A DNA stretch of 64,000 nucleotides from Rhyacophila brunnea (taxonomy: Eukaryota; Arthropoda; Insecta; Trichoptera; Rhyacophilidae), in contig JAGYXB010000558.1 in assembly GCA_022495005.1 (NCBI GenBank), forward strand, positions 62,001 to 126,000, given 5' to 3'. The first letter of the stretch is position 1, and every line of letters begins with the position of its first letter. Positions 34,180-46,383 of this stretch are shown piece after piece. The notes below the pieces were generated by a model, which saw nothing but the letters and a program-made list of their open reading frames with translations, ran no database searches and was not told the origin of the DNA. Made by a program: the position numbers and the translations under genes.

Positions 34180-34835
34180 TTTTAAAATAAACTAGAAGCT
34201 ATTAACATATTATCTACCTAATAACATTTATTACTCAAATTCTAGTTTATTTCCAAATCATAAAAAATTCAATATCCATATATATATGTACCACTATGTT
34301 CCAAGATAGAACCACTATTGCCTTTGGGACAAAAATAACCAACTGGTTCAACGGTGTGTAGTGATGTACCTACGCTTTTTTTTTCGACCATGTCCGATCC
34401 TAATGGGATCATATGGGCCTCCACAGAGTAGAGGTTTGTATTAACAAATTTTGTTTTTTACGAGAAATGGATGTCAGCTACTTGCTCAACCTATTAGGTC
34501 CAAACCCTGACTCACACACCAATTGAAAAACAATATGTGCACTTGCCAGACCCAGGATTCGAACCCGAGACCCACGGCGTGATAGTCCAACGCTCAAGCC
34601 GCGCGACCACCGTGGCTGTACCTACGCATTTATGATAGCAATATTAAAATAAGCTAGATGCAATAAAAAATGTAACGTATTTATATTTCTTATCTAGCTA
34701 ATAAAAATGATTTATAATTCAAGTTATGTTTCATTTTCACATCATAAAACTAGAATTTCCATAATACATACCACTATGTTCCAAGGAAAAAGCTTCCGTT
34801 ATTCCTTAGGACAAAAATAACTAACCGTTGGTTAG
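34180..34835 (+). repeat. Two imperfect direct repeats flanking a SINE
   Basis: ACCACTATGTTCCAAG followed by GGACAAAAATAAC occurs near 34290-34340 and again near 34770-34825. The preceding TCTAGTT/ATAATAAAATGATT-type sequence also repeats. The spacing is about 480 bp. Confidence 0.6.
34375..34622 (-). mobile_element. tRNA-derived SINE
   Basis: The minus strand begins near 34618 with CACGGTGGTCGCGCGGCTTG and has the B box GGTTCGAATCC (near 34555-34565), followed by about 180 bp of SINE body. The Pol III-type promoter boxes are the evidence; the tail is degenerate. Confidence 0.75.
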
Positions 34836-34851
34836 TTATTGTTGTTTGCAC

Positions 34852-35089
34852 GTAGTTATGCAGAATGTAGCCAGTCCATTAAAATGTCTAGCTGAGATAA
34901 TGGCACTTTAGCAAGAACATGATATTTAAATTTATGTAAAATTGTAAAAAGTATTTTATTTCTAGAATATTTTTTTTGCGGCTTAGCTATTTTCAGCAGA
35001 ACGTAGAGAAAACCTTCTTGCGTCTGATCTATATCATACCTATCTATTTTTTTGTGGATTGGCTACTTTCTGCATAACTACGTCAAATT
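34852..35089. mobile_element. Short MITE with ACGTAGTTATGCAG ends
   Basis: ACGTAGTTATGCAGAATGTA and AGCCAGTCCA at the left mirror TGGATTGGCTACTTTCTGCA and TAACTACGT at the right. The ends match the TIRs of 17962-22704 and 22887-26331, so it is probably mobilised by the same transposase. No clear target duplication is visible. Confidence 0.75.
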
Positions 35090-35096
35090 AATAATA

Positions 35097-36393
35097 CGAG
35101 GGTGGGTCAATAAGTCCTTAGAAAAGCCGACAGGTGGCACGACTAGTACTGTAAGCGGTTTGTTTTCATGCAGCGGCACTACCGATTCAGTATGCTGCGA
35201 AGTTTCAATCAGATTGGTCGGGTTGTTGCGTGTTTCTCGTACATTTTAAAAAAAATTTGCTTGTGGAAAATGGAAAAATGGAAAATGGAGAAAATTGAGT
35301 TTAGAGCTGTTATTAAACATTTTAATATAAAGGGTTAACAGCAAAGGAAATAAAAAATGAGTTGGATTTAGTTCACGGCATATCTGCTCCTTCACTTGCA
35401 ACTATTTATAACTGGTTAAATGAATTTAAACGTGGTCGTACATCAACAAAGGATGAACCACGCTCAGGACGTCCTGTAGAGGTGACTACACAGAAATGAT
35501 CAATAAAATCCACGATATGGTGTTAAGTGACCGAAGATTAAAGTTGAATGAGATAATTGAGGTTACAAGGATCTCAAAAGGTAGCGTCATTTCTATTTTA
35601 CATGACAAATTGGGCATGAAAAATATTTCTGCAAGATGGGTGCCGCGTTTGCTCACAGTCGACAATAAACGCAATAGGGTGGTGGCCTCTAAAGCCCTGT
35701 TGTCGCTCATTCAACGCAATCCGGATGAATTTTTTCGTCGCTTTCTGACTGTAGATGAAACATGGATACACCACTATACTCCCGAGACGAAAGAACAGTC
35801 AAAACAGTGGATTGCGAAGGCAAACCATGTCCAAAGAAGGCGAAAACCGTAAAATCAGCTGGTAAGGTTATGGCTACTGTATTTTGGGATGCACGTGGAA
35901 TTATTTTCGTTGACTATTTGGAAAAGGAAAAACAATAACAGGGGATTATTATGCATCTTTATTGGACCAGCTAAAAAACGAAATTGAAGAAAAACGGCCT
36001 CATTTAAACAGGAAAAAATCCTCTTTCATCAGGACAATGCCCGTGTTCACACATGTTTACGATCAATGGCTAAAATTGAAGAATTGAAGTACGAATTGGT
36101 CGACCACTTACCGTATTCGCCAGATTTAGCCCCCAGTGACTTTTTCCTTTTCCCAAACTTAAAAAAATGGCTAAGTGGACAACGTTTTTTTTCAAATGAA
36201 GAAGTCATCGATCGGACAAATGCTTATTTTGAGGACCTTCGAAAACTTATTTTTCTGACGGTTTAAAAAAAATTGAGAAACGTCTAACCAAGTGTATTGA
36301 GCTCCAAGGAGATTATGTTGGGAAATAAAAAAAAAATACAAAAATAAAAACTGTTTTAATGCTTTTTTCTAAGGAATTATTGACCCACCCTCG
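35097..36393 (+). mobile_element. mariner transposon, copy 1
   Basis: The ends CGAGGGTGGGTCAATAA and TTATTGACCCACCCTCG are perfect inverted copies flanked by TA (35095-35096, 36394-36395). Length is 1297 bp, standard for mariner. Confidence 0.9.
35267..36327 (+). pseudogene. mariner transposase, frameshifted
   Basis: It is nearly identical to the copy at 52151-53225. Catalytic blocks are present: TVDETWIHHYTPETKEQSK, FHQDNARVHT and YSPDLAPSDFFLF. The last two acidic residues are 34 apart, so it is DD34D, mellifera/cecropia-like. Single-base losses break it: in AATATAAAGGGTTAAC near 35328, in ACTACACAGAAATG near 35490, and in GCGAAGGCAAACC near 35817. The protein cannot be active. Confidence 0.9.
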
Positions 36394-36399
36394 TAATAT

Positions 36400-36904
36400 A
36401 CAGGGTTATCCAACTCGTGGTACACAGGTGTAAGTATTCCGACCGGAAATTAACTATACGCTGAGCATTTCACGATCAATAATTATTGACAATGCGCTCC
36501 AGTTGTGATAGTCTGAAAGGGCCTTTGTATGAATTCAGTTGGTGGTGAGTTGGATGCAGGGTCGGGTGGTTCAGTCACAAAAACAACTCGAAAGTGTGTA
36601 AAAAATGGCATTTGTTTTGATGAAGATATTTAATACAGTCAGTTATATAATATAATATTATATTAAAACAAAAATTGATATTCAAGAGGAAAGGATAAGA
36701 ACTGTCATTTTAAGTCAGCTCATTTGCCATGAGCAGAATTTCATTTAGTGTCACCAAATTATAAGTAAAAATTAATCACATTTGAAGACCTATTGAACAG
36801 AATGAGTTATTAGGCGCAGTTTCATTAGACCAGACCAATTACACGAGGAATTGCAACATCATACTTAAATGGGTTTTGATCACGAAATCGGTTACAATGT
36901 CTCT
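36400..36904. other. Spacer between the mariner and ZNF-C, no gene recognised
   Basis: Nothing coding was seen. Confidence 0.4.
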
Positions 36905-36998
36905 CTTCATGTTACTAGGCAGTATTCATGAGTAATCACATTTAAACGGGTTTTCACCAGAATGGATCATTTAAGCGATTTAATGTTTTGAGACGTTG
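36905..36998 (-). pseudogene. Finger remnant beyond the ZNF-C stop
   Basis: After the TAG the minus strand still holds, out of frame, ATCCATTCTGGTGAAAACCC and TTTAAATGTGATTACTCATG, the HSGENPFKCDYS signature of another finger. Helix text NVSKH-like precedes it. Confidence 0.65.
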
Positions 36999-37973
36999 CT
37001 AACATTTGTATGAATTTTCTTCAGAATGACCTTTTTTGTGTAATTTCAAGTTAAAACTTTGTCTGCAAGAGTAATCACATTTATCACATTTAAATGGTTT
37101 TTCCCCAGAATGAGTCATTTTGTGTCGTTTTAAACTACAAGACGTGTTACATGAGTATTTACATTCAACACATTTAAATGGCTTTTCACCAGAATGAGTC
37201 ATTTTGTGTACCTTCAAGCCCATAGGCAGTTTGCATGAGTAATTGCACTTATCACATTTGAATGGCTTTTCACTAGAATGAGTCATTTTATGCAATTTAA
37301 TGTATTGAAACGTTAAGCATGAGTAATTGCATTCATCACATTTAAATGGCTTTTCACCAGAATGAAACTTTTTGTGTACCTTCAAGTTCCAAGGATGTTT
37401 GCATGAGTAATTACAAATATCACATTTAAATGGCTTTTCACTAGAATGAGTCATTCTATGTGATTTAATGTGTTGAAATGTTGAGCATGAGTAATTGCAT
37501 TCATCACATTTATATGGCTTTTCACTAGAATGAATCGTTTTATACGATTTAATGTTTTGAGACGTTCTGCATGAGTTATTGACATCATCGCACTCAAATG
37601 GCCTTCCAACGGAATTACTCATTTTTACTATTGTGTTTTTATGCAACGCTTTGTGAAATTTCATCGCGTCGAATGATACAAAAAGTTCAAAACAGATACC
37701 ACACACGAAATTTTTTTTATAAAAACTTTTTTTTTCCAATTTTATAACAGCCACTAATAGTTCCAGGTTTGGCACATCCGTCGGATAAATATCACGTTTA
37801 GCAGAGCGACAAATGATATTCAAATCTGTCAAGCTTTTAATATATTCTAAGGGTTCTTTCTTAATATATTGTTCGTTGATATGTGGGTTTTCGCATGTAG
37901 GTTGTACATCAGACATCTCCCACGATGATTTGAGAATCGCATTCTTGTCCGTAACGGTGTTTTCAGCGATAAC
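36999..37973 (-). CDS. ZNF-C terminal exon: finger array
   Basis: It starts after the acceptor GTTTTAG with VIAENTVTDKN, which aligns with the openings of ZNF-D (FFGAKTVTADV) and ZNF-A (IISTDTVMENV). Seven intact fingers and one degenerate; the linkers alternate HSSEKPF and HSGEKPF. It ends TAG after SYKC. Confidence 0.85.
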   Translation of the reverse strand, partial: VIAENTVTDKNAILKSSWEMSDVQPTCENPHINEQYIKKEPLEYIKSLTDLNIICRSAKRDIYPTDVPNLELLVAVIKLEKKSFYKKNFVCGICFELFVSFDAMKFHKALHKNTIVKMSNSVGRPFECDDVNNSCRTSQNIKSYKTIHSSEKPYKCDECNYSCSTFQHIKSHRMTHSSEKPFKCDICNYSCKHPWNLKVHKKFHSGEKPFKCDECNYSCLTFQYIKLHKMTHSSEKPFKCDKCNYSCKLPMGLKVHKMTHSGEKPFKCVECKYSCNTSCSLKRHKMTHSGEKPFKCDKCDYSCRQSFNLKLHKKGHSEENSYKC

Positions 37974-40900
37974 CTAAAACATGTCATTAAAAAGAGTTTT
38001 AATTATTGTCCAATTATAGCAACCTCAGTGTTCTCAGTATATAGCTGACTGCAATAATAATTTCGGCAATATCCGTTTTTCCACATAGTAAGCCATATCC
38101 AATGATGCAAACTCTATATACAGCATCGATTTCAAAACTGGGGGGCGCAGACTGTCGCAAAGGGAGGCGCAAAAAGTTTAACACAATTATTCAGCCACAG
38201 GTTTGCAAGTGCATAGTTTATAAAACGTCAGCTAGTTATAAACTACATAAAAAACAGCCCTATAAAAGTTAGATTGTTTGAAAACCTGTATCAAGATATG
38301 GAGACTAATATTATGCCTCATTTCTATAGTATTGTGCATGGTCCCCACAAGAGGGGGACTGACAGCGCTCCAGCCTGGGGGGGCCGGTGTTGCAGATCGA
38401 CCAGTTAAGTGAGATAAACAAACACCACAAATTCATTATATTAGTAAAAAGTCTGAAAAAGGCGCTGTTTCGGTTACAGAATATTAACATTTTATAATAT
38501 ATGGGTCTGTGTGATACAATTTGATGTGATTGTGTGGTGTGTGTGATTGATGATAATTCACATGTAGAATTTTATTTTATAATTATTTGTAGTGTATTTC
38601 CTGACTAATAAAAATGGCTACATGGAAACAAAAATATTTATTCAATTATGGCTAAATCAAACTGAAGAATAATATAATACTTTGTCAAGAAAAGCAATGC
38701 AAGTAGTGTCACCAAATCAATACGTGCGACCCCCGTCGCGCTAAGGTTGTCTATCCCTGCACTGGACAGGGCGAAGGGATAACGGTTCTTTTAAGAAAGC
38801 GGCGGATCGCGGACGTTCCAAGGTCAGCAATGCGACCCTTACCATACTACCTGCTGTCTTACGCAGAGCAAATGGATAATAAGGCATCCGATGCAAAAAT
38901 CGACGTACGTAACGGCGCAAAACCTGACGCTCTCAAATCCCGGGAAATAGACATTACCGCTCGAATATCCACTCCAGTTGACTTAAAATTGTAAATGACT
39001 GATGTTCAGATAAGCCGGCAATAGTGGTTAGGCCGGTATCTTCAAAAGATCGAAATTTTCCCGCCGCAGCTATCGGATATCAAAAACGGGCATCCTAGCG
39101 ACATCTCGCCGCGAGTAGCGGCAAACTTGGTCACCTGCGCGAGGCATCGCCGAACGGATAAGACGTTCTACACCTATGCGAAGGAAGGCGATCGCCAAGA
39201 ACCCCAGAACCAGGAGGGCGGGGTGAACGGCATCCCGTAAGGCCTTCGGCCAGTTTAAAAATCCCGCCGACATACCGTGACATAGTAAAAAAGGGCCGGG
39301 ATCTACCTCAGCGGCGGGTAGCGGAACTAACGACGGCCGCAGAAGTGCCCCCTCCACGCGGGCAAAGAAGCTTTTAAAAGAAGCTTGCGCAACTCGAAGA
39401 GGCCTCTTTTCTTCTCCGACGCCTTGAAGACCCTACCTGGGTCTCCACAGCACCTTCATCCGAAGGCGCCATCCACCAGCACGCCGCCAAACCCTGAGTA
39501 CCCTGTATCAATATTTTTCGTTAATTTCTCCTTAGAGTATAACTTTGTTTGTTAATAACATTTGTCTTCCCTTTTTTTATTTCGTGTCTAATTTACAAAA
39601 ATTTATTTCAAGCTTGCTTCCCTTTGCGATTATATAATATTAAAGCCATGCCCTGTCAGTGAAAAATTAATTCTAGGTGTTATTGATATTGTTTTAATTG
39701 TCATAGTGTAATTGTTTCGTAGTGTATAGGATCCCATAATGTTTAAAGGTTTTGTATTGTCGATTTACGTGTGTGTTAAATTATTCCGTGGTTGTATTTA
39801 AATTTAATTCCCGCTCTATTAATTCGAATATTGCCATACACGTGTGTAGAAATTAAGATTGTTCGGGTAGCCCGAGGTATAATTAAGACCCGTAATATCA
39901 CGATATGTCAGATTGTGCCATGATAGGTTAAATAATGTCCAAATGGAATAATTACCGTATTCAGTTTTACAGTGTGGCATTTGTCTGATTCGTAACTGCC
40001 GCTATTATCCGCAAGCGCACTGCTATCTACAAAAAGAAGATAGAGGCGTACTTGTCTAAGGCGCGAACCATCCCGCGTAAGTGGATCGATCCGCGTATTG
40101 AGCTTTTCGTTTTATAGTTTTGTTTTTTTTTTTTTGTGTTCTATTCCGTTGCCATACGCGGAGATATTCATCTTAATAAATAAATTAACCTTATTGGACG
40201 AATTTCTGGCGAACCGAGCCCCTCCTCCCGTCTGCAAAAAGGGGATTTCGCCGGAAGCAATTGTTATGTAATCGAAGAGTTTATGGCACAATCTTTCATT
40301 AAATACGTATAGATATAGGGCTCCGCTTATCTCTGGCTGTTTCAACGGCTAATATAACCAGACCGGCATGACTAGCAGGTGTTGGAAGGCTTCCAATCTT
40401 TGGTCTTGAATTAAAATAATTCTATTCGGAAATATCACTGCCATCTGTGGGCCAATCATAAGACATAATAATCTTTAATACAAGAAATACATCCTCTCAG
40501 AAAACCAAAAAGCTTCCAAGTCCCTGGAGAGAGTCAGGATCAAAGATTGGCAAGTAGCTTCGTGTAGTCGAGTCCTCACAGGTTCGAACTGTGGTTGCCA
40601 AACTGGGTATCTTTGGCGCCGTGCCCTCAAGTGAAGCCCTGTATCGGTCGTATTATATTATATGGATAGACTAGTGTATAATTTTCTTTTTTTTTATGAT
40701 AGTAAGATTTTCGATTTGATACTTGTGATTTGACGTGTTCCTATGACAATATAAGGTGTGCTGTACCTGCATGATCGATTAACCCCTTCAGGTCACTACG
40801 ATTGGCGATGCGAATTCCTAATATAATAATTGATTGAATGTTCTTGTTTATATGTAACTTTATGACTAAACCTGTATTTGCTATAAATAACATTGTAACC

Positions 40901-43900
40901 CAATATTTCTGTCGTCTACCGCATTAAATGGATCTCTGTTGAGACGATCGAGCGTTTCATTTCGACCACCCGAGTCTCCCTTCCTTTTCAGTAGATACTG
41001 CTACCATTCGTAACATCATATTTATGCGAAACGGAATTTTCTGCATTAGATGCAATGAAATCCATATATCGAGCCCGTTTAGTAGAAAAAAGCACTTTGT
41101 GTAAAAATGTATTTAATGAAATAAAGGGGGGAGGCGCCAAGATTAGATTGTTCTGAAAGGGAGGCGTTGTAACGTAAAGTTTGGAAACCACTGATATAGA
41201 GTAGATGTTCAATTGTAATAGTTTTTTTTAGATTTTCTTTAGAGATATTATTTTGTCTAGAAATGCTTGTTATCTACAAACGTAGGAAACCTGTACATAC
41301 GACATTCCAAAGAGTGTAATGAGGAGGAATGTAGTTTAGAACCTTTATTTGACTCTAATATGCCCAGTCCAGACAAAGGACATCTGCACGTGAACAAAAG
41401 ACATGTACATTTGTATCAGAACATTTCAAATATATTCTCGTAATAATAATCGAAGGCAGTTTTTATATAATATTCAACCTACTTCGCTTTTTGATGGCTT
41501 GAATGAAAGAACTAATTATTGATCCCAAAATAAGCGAAGAATAAAATGTATTACAAGAAAGGCTATGACAAAATAGTCCCCATAGAGACTGTGTTGGGAT
41601 GATTGTCCAACAAAACACAGATATATTATCATGCTAACGTCAAATCTCAAACAGTTTCCGGTTTACGTACGCGTAGGTACGTACCTACGCGTAAGTTCGT
41701 TACGCGTGCCTGACAGCCATAAATCAAAACTTCCGGGAACGGGCGGCCGGTGTTGCATGACACAAACTCGCACATCTATCTAGCGACAGTCGCGCGTAGC
41801 CTTCGAAACGTATGTATATTTCAATGCGGTGTTCGGCGAGCCGGTATAGGAATGACCAATTCGTAGGTGTTTCTTTGTGACTTGGACCCTTCGACTCGGA
41901 GCCCGAGAAGGATGCAACATGTCGAATGCAACAGCCAGATGTTTTTTTCAGACGAAACAGTTGCATTCGATCAATCTGCGAAGCTCCATTTGGCAACACG
42001 TGTTATGTTGTTTCGTTAAATATCGATGAAGTCACATCGACGTATTCGACACGTTTTTAGGCGAGACGAGTTCCAATGTGCGAGCCGACTTAGATTTATA
42101 TTAAACATATTCTTACAAAGTAGAATTTGTATCCAACGATATAATAATAACGGTGACTAATAGACATGATCGCATTCAAACACGATGTATACCTATTACA
42201 CCAGTAGCGAAGGGCGGAGGTAGGCTGTTAAGATCCGCTATAAATAGTGCACATTAATCATTGTTAATCGTATTTATTTGTTTTTATTGAATCAAACCAT
42301 AATAGTTTTGGTATATTTTGGGCGATACGACAAAATTGTGCACACTTTTTCATTCATACTTATTTGTTTTCGTTGGATTAAGAATAAATATTACACATAT
42401 TATTGGTTAATTTTTTTAAAATTCATTAACCCCTCCCTTAACCAAACTATAATAGATGAAAAAATATTATTCTAACTATAAAATATTTAAAGTTATGTAT
42501 GGTTTAATTGCATACTTTTAGATATTTTATAGATAGACGACTATTTTTGACTATTATCTATTATGGCTTGGTTTCGCAGGGTTTAATTGAATTTAAAAAC
42601 AAACCAACGTTATCAATACCTAATGAAAATAATCACTAAAGAAAACAAACAAGTTCGCATACCTGGCATACCTAATGCCTTGTTCGGACTGAGCCAGTGA
42701 TTTAGTGAAGTAGCGAGTGATTTCGTAAAAAACCGTGTCTGAACAGACAAATTTAGTCCAGTAGTTTAGTAAAATGGTCAGTCAATCCGATCCATTTTAT
42801 TCTATTATTTCTGGCGAGTAGCGACCCCCACCACCTCTCACTGTATACTAAACAAGCCACAAACCAAGTCTGAACAGGCGAGTGCATTAGTTGTCGGCTG
42901 CCGTAGGAATGGCACAGCTATATTTATAACATCTATGGGCACAGCGTTGAAACAAAGATTACTACTCGAAAAAACATAACTTATATTATTATACTTCAAT
43001 GCGACAAAAAGTCGCAAACGTGTGTTGATAGATCCGTAGATAAATGGCGATATTTCACAGAAAGCTTGTTGTTATTGAGGATAGGTAAAGAGGCACACAT
43101 TATCTTATGATTATTATATATAATTATTATATTCATTTATTATTCCGTTTAGGTACATTGTACACTCAGTATGAAGGATATTATGTCATGTCAGTAGGTA
43201 GTGTGGATAATTTGTTGATTAAAACTTTGATAAATAATGGAAATATTTCACAGAAAACTTGTTGTTATTGAAAGTAGGTAAAGACGTAGGTAGGTAGGTA
43301 CACATTATCCTAGTGTTCATTAGAATAATTATAATTTATAACTATTCATTTATCATTCTGTTTATATTTTATAGTCAATAAGGAAAATGGAGCATACAAT
43401 CAGGGGCGGATCAAGTCAAGCGGACGCTCTGAGCGGTAAAAATTTCGGGGCCCCCAAATTCAAGTTAAAAAAAAAGTTTTATACGTAGAAACACTCATTA
43501 ATTTATTAACATAAAATATAACAAAGGTAATAGAATTGAAATAAAAAAAAACATGTTTTCAATAAATTTTCGTCTTGGCAAATTCGTCAATTATTTTGGC
43601 AGTGTCAATTCGGTTTAAAATTTCTTGCTCTATATACAAAATTAAATCTTTTTCTCCCATAGTACTTCTCAAATAATATTTTTTGAACGCTTTAAAACAG
43701 AAACGATCTTTCACCTGATGCATTAGATAAGGGGATTGTTAAAAAAATATTTCTACATTTGGGAATGTGTAAGACATTTCTTTGGCGGTTCGATAGATGT
43801 CTGGTGTGGTTTTAATATTGTGCATAAAGTACCTATTTATTACCTAAACAAACTGAAAAAATACATAGGTAAGCATACAAAAATTTATGCAACCACAAAA

Positions 43901-45882
43901 ATATAATAGGTAGGTATCCTATGTAAATAAGTATTCATCATTAGTATCAATAGGAATTTGGAGCATAAATCGATTTAATTCAACAACGCCGTTTTTGCAT
44001 AGTGTAATTTGAATTATTTTTGAAGTTACGACAGACGGCAGCACTCTCGTGTCGCGCGAATGGTGTCCGTTTGAAATATCCGTCGCTCTCGACGCTCTGT
44101 TCATTTTGACGCGTCACTCACTAATGAACTGTGTTCGGACACTTTTCAGTTACTAATTGACTAATTCACTCGCCACTCTACTATATCACTCGCCCAGTCC
44201 GTACCGGCCTTAACTGACAATGTTTAGTGTGCAGTATTTATGGCGGATCTTAACAGCCTACCTCCACCGTTCGCCCATGTATTACACAATATGTACCTAC
44301 CTGTTTAAAATAATAATAAAATATTGTATAAGTAGGTAAGCACCTGATTTATTGGATCGCATTTTGTAGATGAGCAGCCAGGTTGCGGATCACTGTCTTC
44401 GACAAATTCTTCTTTGAAATCAACTCGGAGAGAATCAGTCTCAGTTTTAATACAAGCAAGGCTGGTTACAGGGCTCTGAAAAACAGGAGAGAAGGTATTT
44501 TATAACACGTGTTTACATCTATATTGGTATATATGTTACGCCGAATGTGCGACATTGACTATTACATGAAATGTGCAAATTTTTGCCTAATTCGTGTAAT
44601 AGTCAAGCCCATTGCCCTATTCATGAATTAGGTAAATTATTTGCCGAGTGCGTGAATTCGCCACGGTATGGAGTTCTTGAACTGTCAACATGACAGTAGA
44701 AAAAGTAAATTTAATACAGATGGTTTTGTTAGTTATAATTGAACATACCTAATATAATATTAATATTATTATTATTAATAGTACAATATAATTAATAATT
44801 GGACATGTAACAGTTTTAGTAAATTTTCTGCAAGTAAATATGCACTAATTGTGATATACAATTTTGAGGTTAGATTAGATTAGGATATGTTAGGTTAGGT
44901 TTCGTAATTCTGAATTCAACTGAATGTCCATTTTGAGGTCAGCTAACAAGTGTCAACAAACTATCAAATCATACTATCACAAACAAACGATAGACCATTG
45001 CACGATTGATACCCAAGCACGAATCAAATCGCGAAAATACCTTTTAATAAAATTCTTCCGTTATCATAATATATTATAGTTCTACATTTTTTTGGGCATA
45101 GTAAATGGAAATGAACGTCATTGTAGTTATTGATTAGTATATTTTTATATAGGTAATCGATGACATTTGACAAATTTGGTTAGTTTGATTAGTTGCAAAA
45201 AACACCACCGGAGCGCTATCTATTTTGACCAATGCATGAGCATTTGACACATTTGGTTTAGTTGCAAAAAATACCACCGGAGCGCCACTATCCAATTAGC
45301 CAAATGCATAAACTAGGGAGAAAAATTACTGACAAATCCACGCACTCGGCAGATGATTTGTCTAATTCATGAATAAGGCAACGGGCTTGCTTTTTACGCA
45401 TATTCGACGTAACATATAGGTACACGTTTTTGCATGTGACCTATTATCACGGGTCGATACTGTCCACCTATTATTAATAAACGTTCAAGAGCTGCTTGAA
45501 ATGAATGAAAGAAGTTAACCAGCGGCAACCGAGACGCAGAACCTTTAGGTATGTAGGTTACTAGTCAAAAAATCGTTATGAAGTGTCAATACAATGATGT
45601 ATAATTTATTAATTATTACATGTTTCAGTTAGTAAAGTTCAATATGTCACACAACTGTTTTATTTGCATTAGTAAGAAATCACTTGAGCGTAGAATAAGC
45701 AGAATCTAACAATGATTAATAAGTTTGGAAAACCTAACCTCAATAGTGCTGTTGGCATCGTAAGCATTCTCCTGCTTTATACAAATGATTGTAACCGGAT
45801 TTGGATGAATTATTGGCACATCACACCATTGTTGCACTTCTGAGTCGGATTCAAAATCATCTAGTTCACGTTTTACATCCAT
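36999..45882 (-). CDS. ZNF-C: three-exon C2H2 zinc-finger gene
   Basis: Join on the minus strand of 45882-45739, 44475-44344 and 37973-36999, all phase 0, about 416 residues. Residues 1-92 are acidic and contain VKRE, IKQE and IKTE plus PQPGCSSTKCDPINQ. The last exon has YIKKEP, one isolated finger (CGICFELF), a broken second finger that lacks Cys2 and has Tyr for the first His, and six regular fingers. The stop comes right after YKC of the next finger. It runs opposite to all other family members here. It lacks the exon 2 seen in ZNF-B. The 6.4-kb and 1.3-kb introns hold hAT and MITE insertions. Confidence 0.75.
38335..38410 (-). repeat. Fragment of the GGCCCCCACA repeat
   Basis: GCATGGTCCCCACAAGAGGG, GACTGACAGCG and CAGCCTGG match the family's right end, inverted. 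Confidence 0.55.
38720..39520. other. GC-rich segment, unclassified
   Basis: Base composition jumps well above the flanks for about 800 bp in ZNF-C's large intron. It contains short GC palindromes and an open minus frame at 39070-39357 with no recognised domain. It resembles the 5' region of a LINE in composition, but no conserved block proves that. Identity unknown. Confidence 0.4.
39521..41660. other. ZNF-C intron sequence, no gene recognised
   Basis: A tRNA-like phrase AGGTTCGAACTGTGG near 40580 is the only structured signal; no cloverleaf can be completed around it. Confidence 0.4.
41668..41693. repeat. Perfect 26-bp palindrome
   Basis: TACGCGTAGGTAC followed immediately by its reverse complement, with no spacer. 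It could extrude a cruciform or bind a dimeric protein; neither is shown. Confidence 0.85.
41712..42092 (+). repeat. Q repeat copy 1
   Basis: From GACAGCCATAAATC to GCGAGCCGACTTAG, diverged but collinear with 61354-62227 (TCGGCGAGCCGGT, AATTCGTAGGTGTTT, TCCATTTGGCAAC, ATCGACGTATTC). It has no long open frame; class unknown. Confidence 0.7.
42202..44279. mobile_element. hAT-like element M with 8-bp target duplication
   Basis: Left CAGTAGCGAAGGGCGGAGGT and right ACCTCCACCGTTCGCCCATG are inverted copies, and GGCTGTTAAGATCCGC with its complement extends the TIRs to about 55 bp. TATTACAC flanks both ends (42194-42201 and 44280-44287). CAG-type ends and an 8-bp duplication fit hAT. No transposase is visible; most of the interior is another element (42677-44214). 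Confidence 0.85.
42677..44214. mobile_element. TIR element nested in element M
   Basis: GTTCGGACTGAGCCAGTGAT and AGTAGCGAGTGA at the left mirror TCACTCGCCACTCTACTATA and TCACTCGCCCAGTCCGTAC at the right. The TIRs contain their own repeated AGTGA/TTTAGT units. A GGGGCGGATCAAGTC repeat starts inside at about 43403. The target duplication is unclear. Confidence 0.65.
44344..44475 (-). CDS. ZNF-C middle exon
   Basis: 44 codons after the acceptor GTTTTTCAG, donor GTGCTT. It encodes LACIKTETDS...FVEDSDPQPGCSSTK and is homologous to exon 3 of ZNF-B and ZNF-D. It is too short to be seen by length alone; splice signals and the PGCSxT motif support it. Confidence 0.8.
44535..45413. mobile_element. MITE L2, second copy of the GTTACGCCGAATGTGCGA family
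   Basis: It lies in ZNF-C intron 1. Same TIRs and internal ATGAATTAGG repeats as 1021-1953, but in opposite internal orientation and without the SINE. Its ends lie next to ATAT/ATAG. Confidence 0.85.
45739..45882 (-). CDS. ZNF-C exon 1 (start codon)
   Basis: 48 codons from ATG. MDVKRELDDFESDSEVQQW and DVPIIH match MDVKCEPEEYESDAECQNW and DVPIIH of ZNF-D, so ZNF-C and ZNF-D are close relatives. The donor GTTAGG is the same as in ZNF-D. An upstream ATG in frame (45936) is possible, but the MDVK start is shared by the family. Confidence 0.8.
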
Positions 45883-45976
45883 TTTACACAGTTTAATTAA
45901 CGCAGAAATATCAGAAATAGCAGACGTTTGTAACAATTAAGTTGTCGGTGGGTTGACTGACTGTCGTGATTGTGAC

Positions 45977-46383
45977 CAGTGTTGCCTAGTCAAAATTTAA
46001 AATTTCAGTAGATTTTGACAAAAAATTCAGTAGATTTCATAAAATATCAGTAGATTTTGGAAAATGTAGTAGATTAGATATAATTTAAGACTAATAAGGA
46101 TAAAAATAACTAATAATATTAATTTATTGTAAACAATGATGATATTAATGGGTAAAATGGCGCTCTTGGGTAGAGTCACAATGCTTTCTTCGTCAATTTA
46201 GAAGTGTAACATATTAAAAAAGATCGTGCGTAAATCATTTCAAGTTTATAATTAAACTTACAATTATGGAGAAACACAAATATCAGTAGATTTCTTGAAT
46301 TTTGAAAAAAAATTCAAAAATTCAGTATATTGGCAAAAAATATCAGTAGATCTAGTGAAATTTCAGTAGACATGGCAACACTG
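45977..46383. mobile_element. Short hAT-like MITE F
   Basis: CAGTGTTGCC at the left and GGCAACACTG at the right, flanked by perfect ATTGTGAC duplications (45969-45976, 46384-46391). The interior holds repeated TTCAGTAGATTT. It sits 95 bp upstream of the ZNF-C start codon. Confidence 0.9.

Noticed and set aside
39070..39357. 95-codon open frame in GC-rich DNA
   Set aside because: High GC lengthens open frames by chance; no motif seen.
40560..40610. tRNA-like GGTTCGAACTG
   Set aside because: Only a B-box-like phrase; no cloverleaf could be drawn.
42677..44214. Target duplication TAA/TTA as proof of a PIF/Harbinger element
   Set aside because: The two flanking triplets are not identical direct copies, so the superfamily cannot be assigned.
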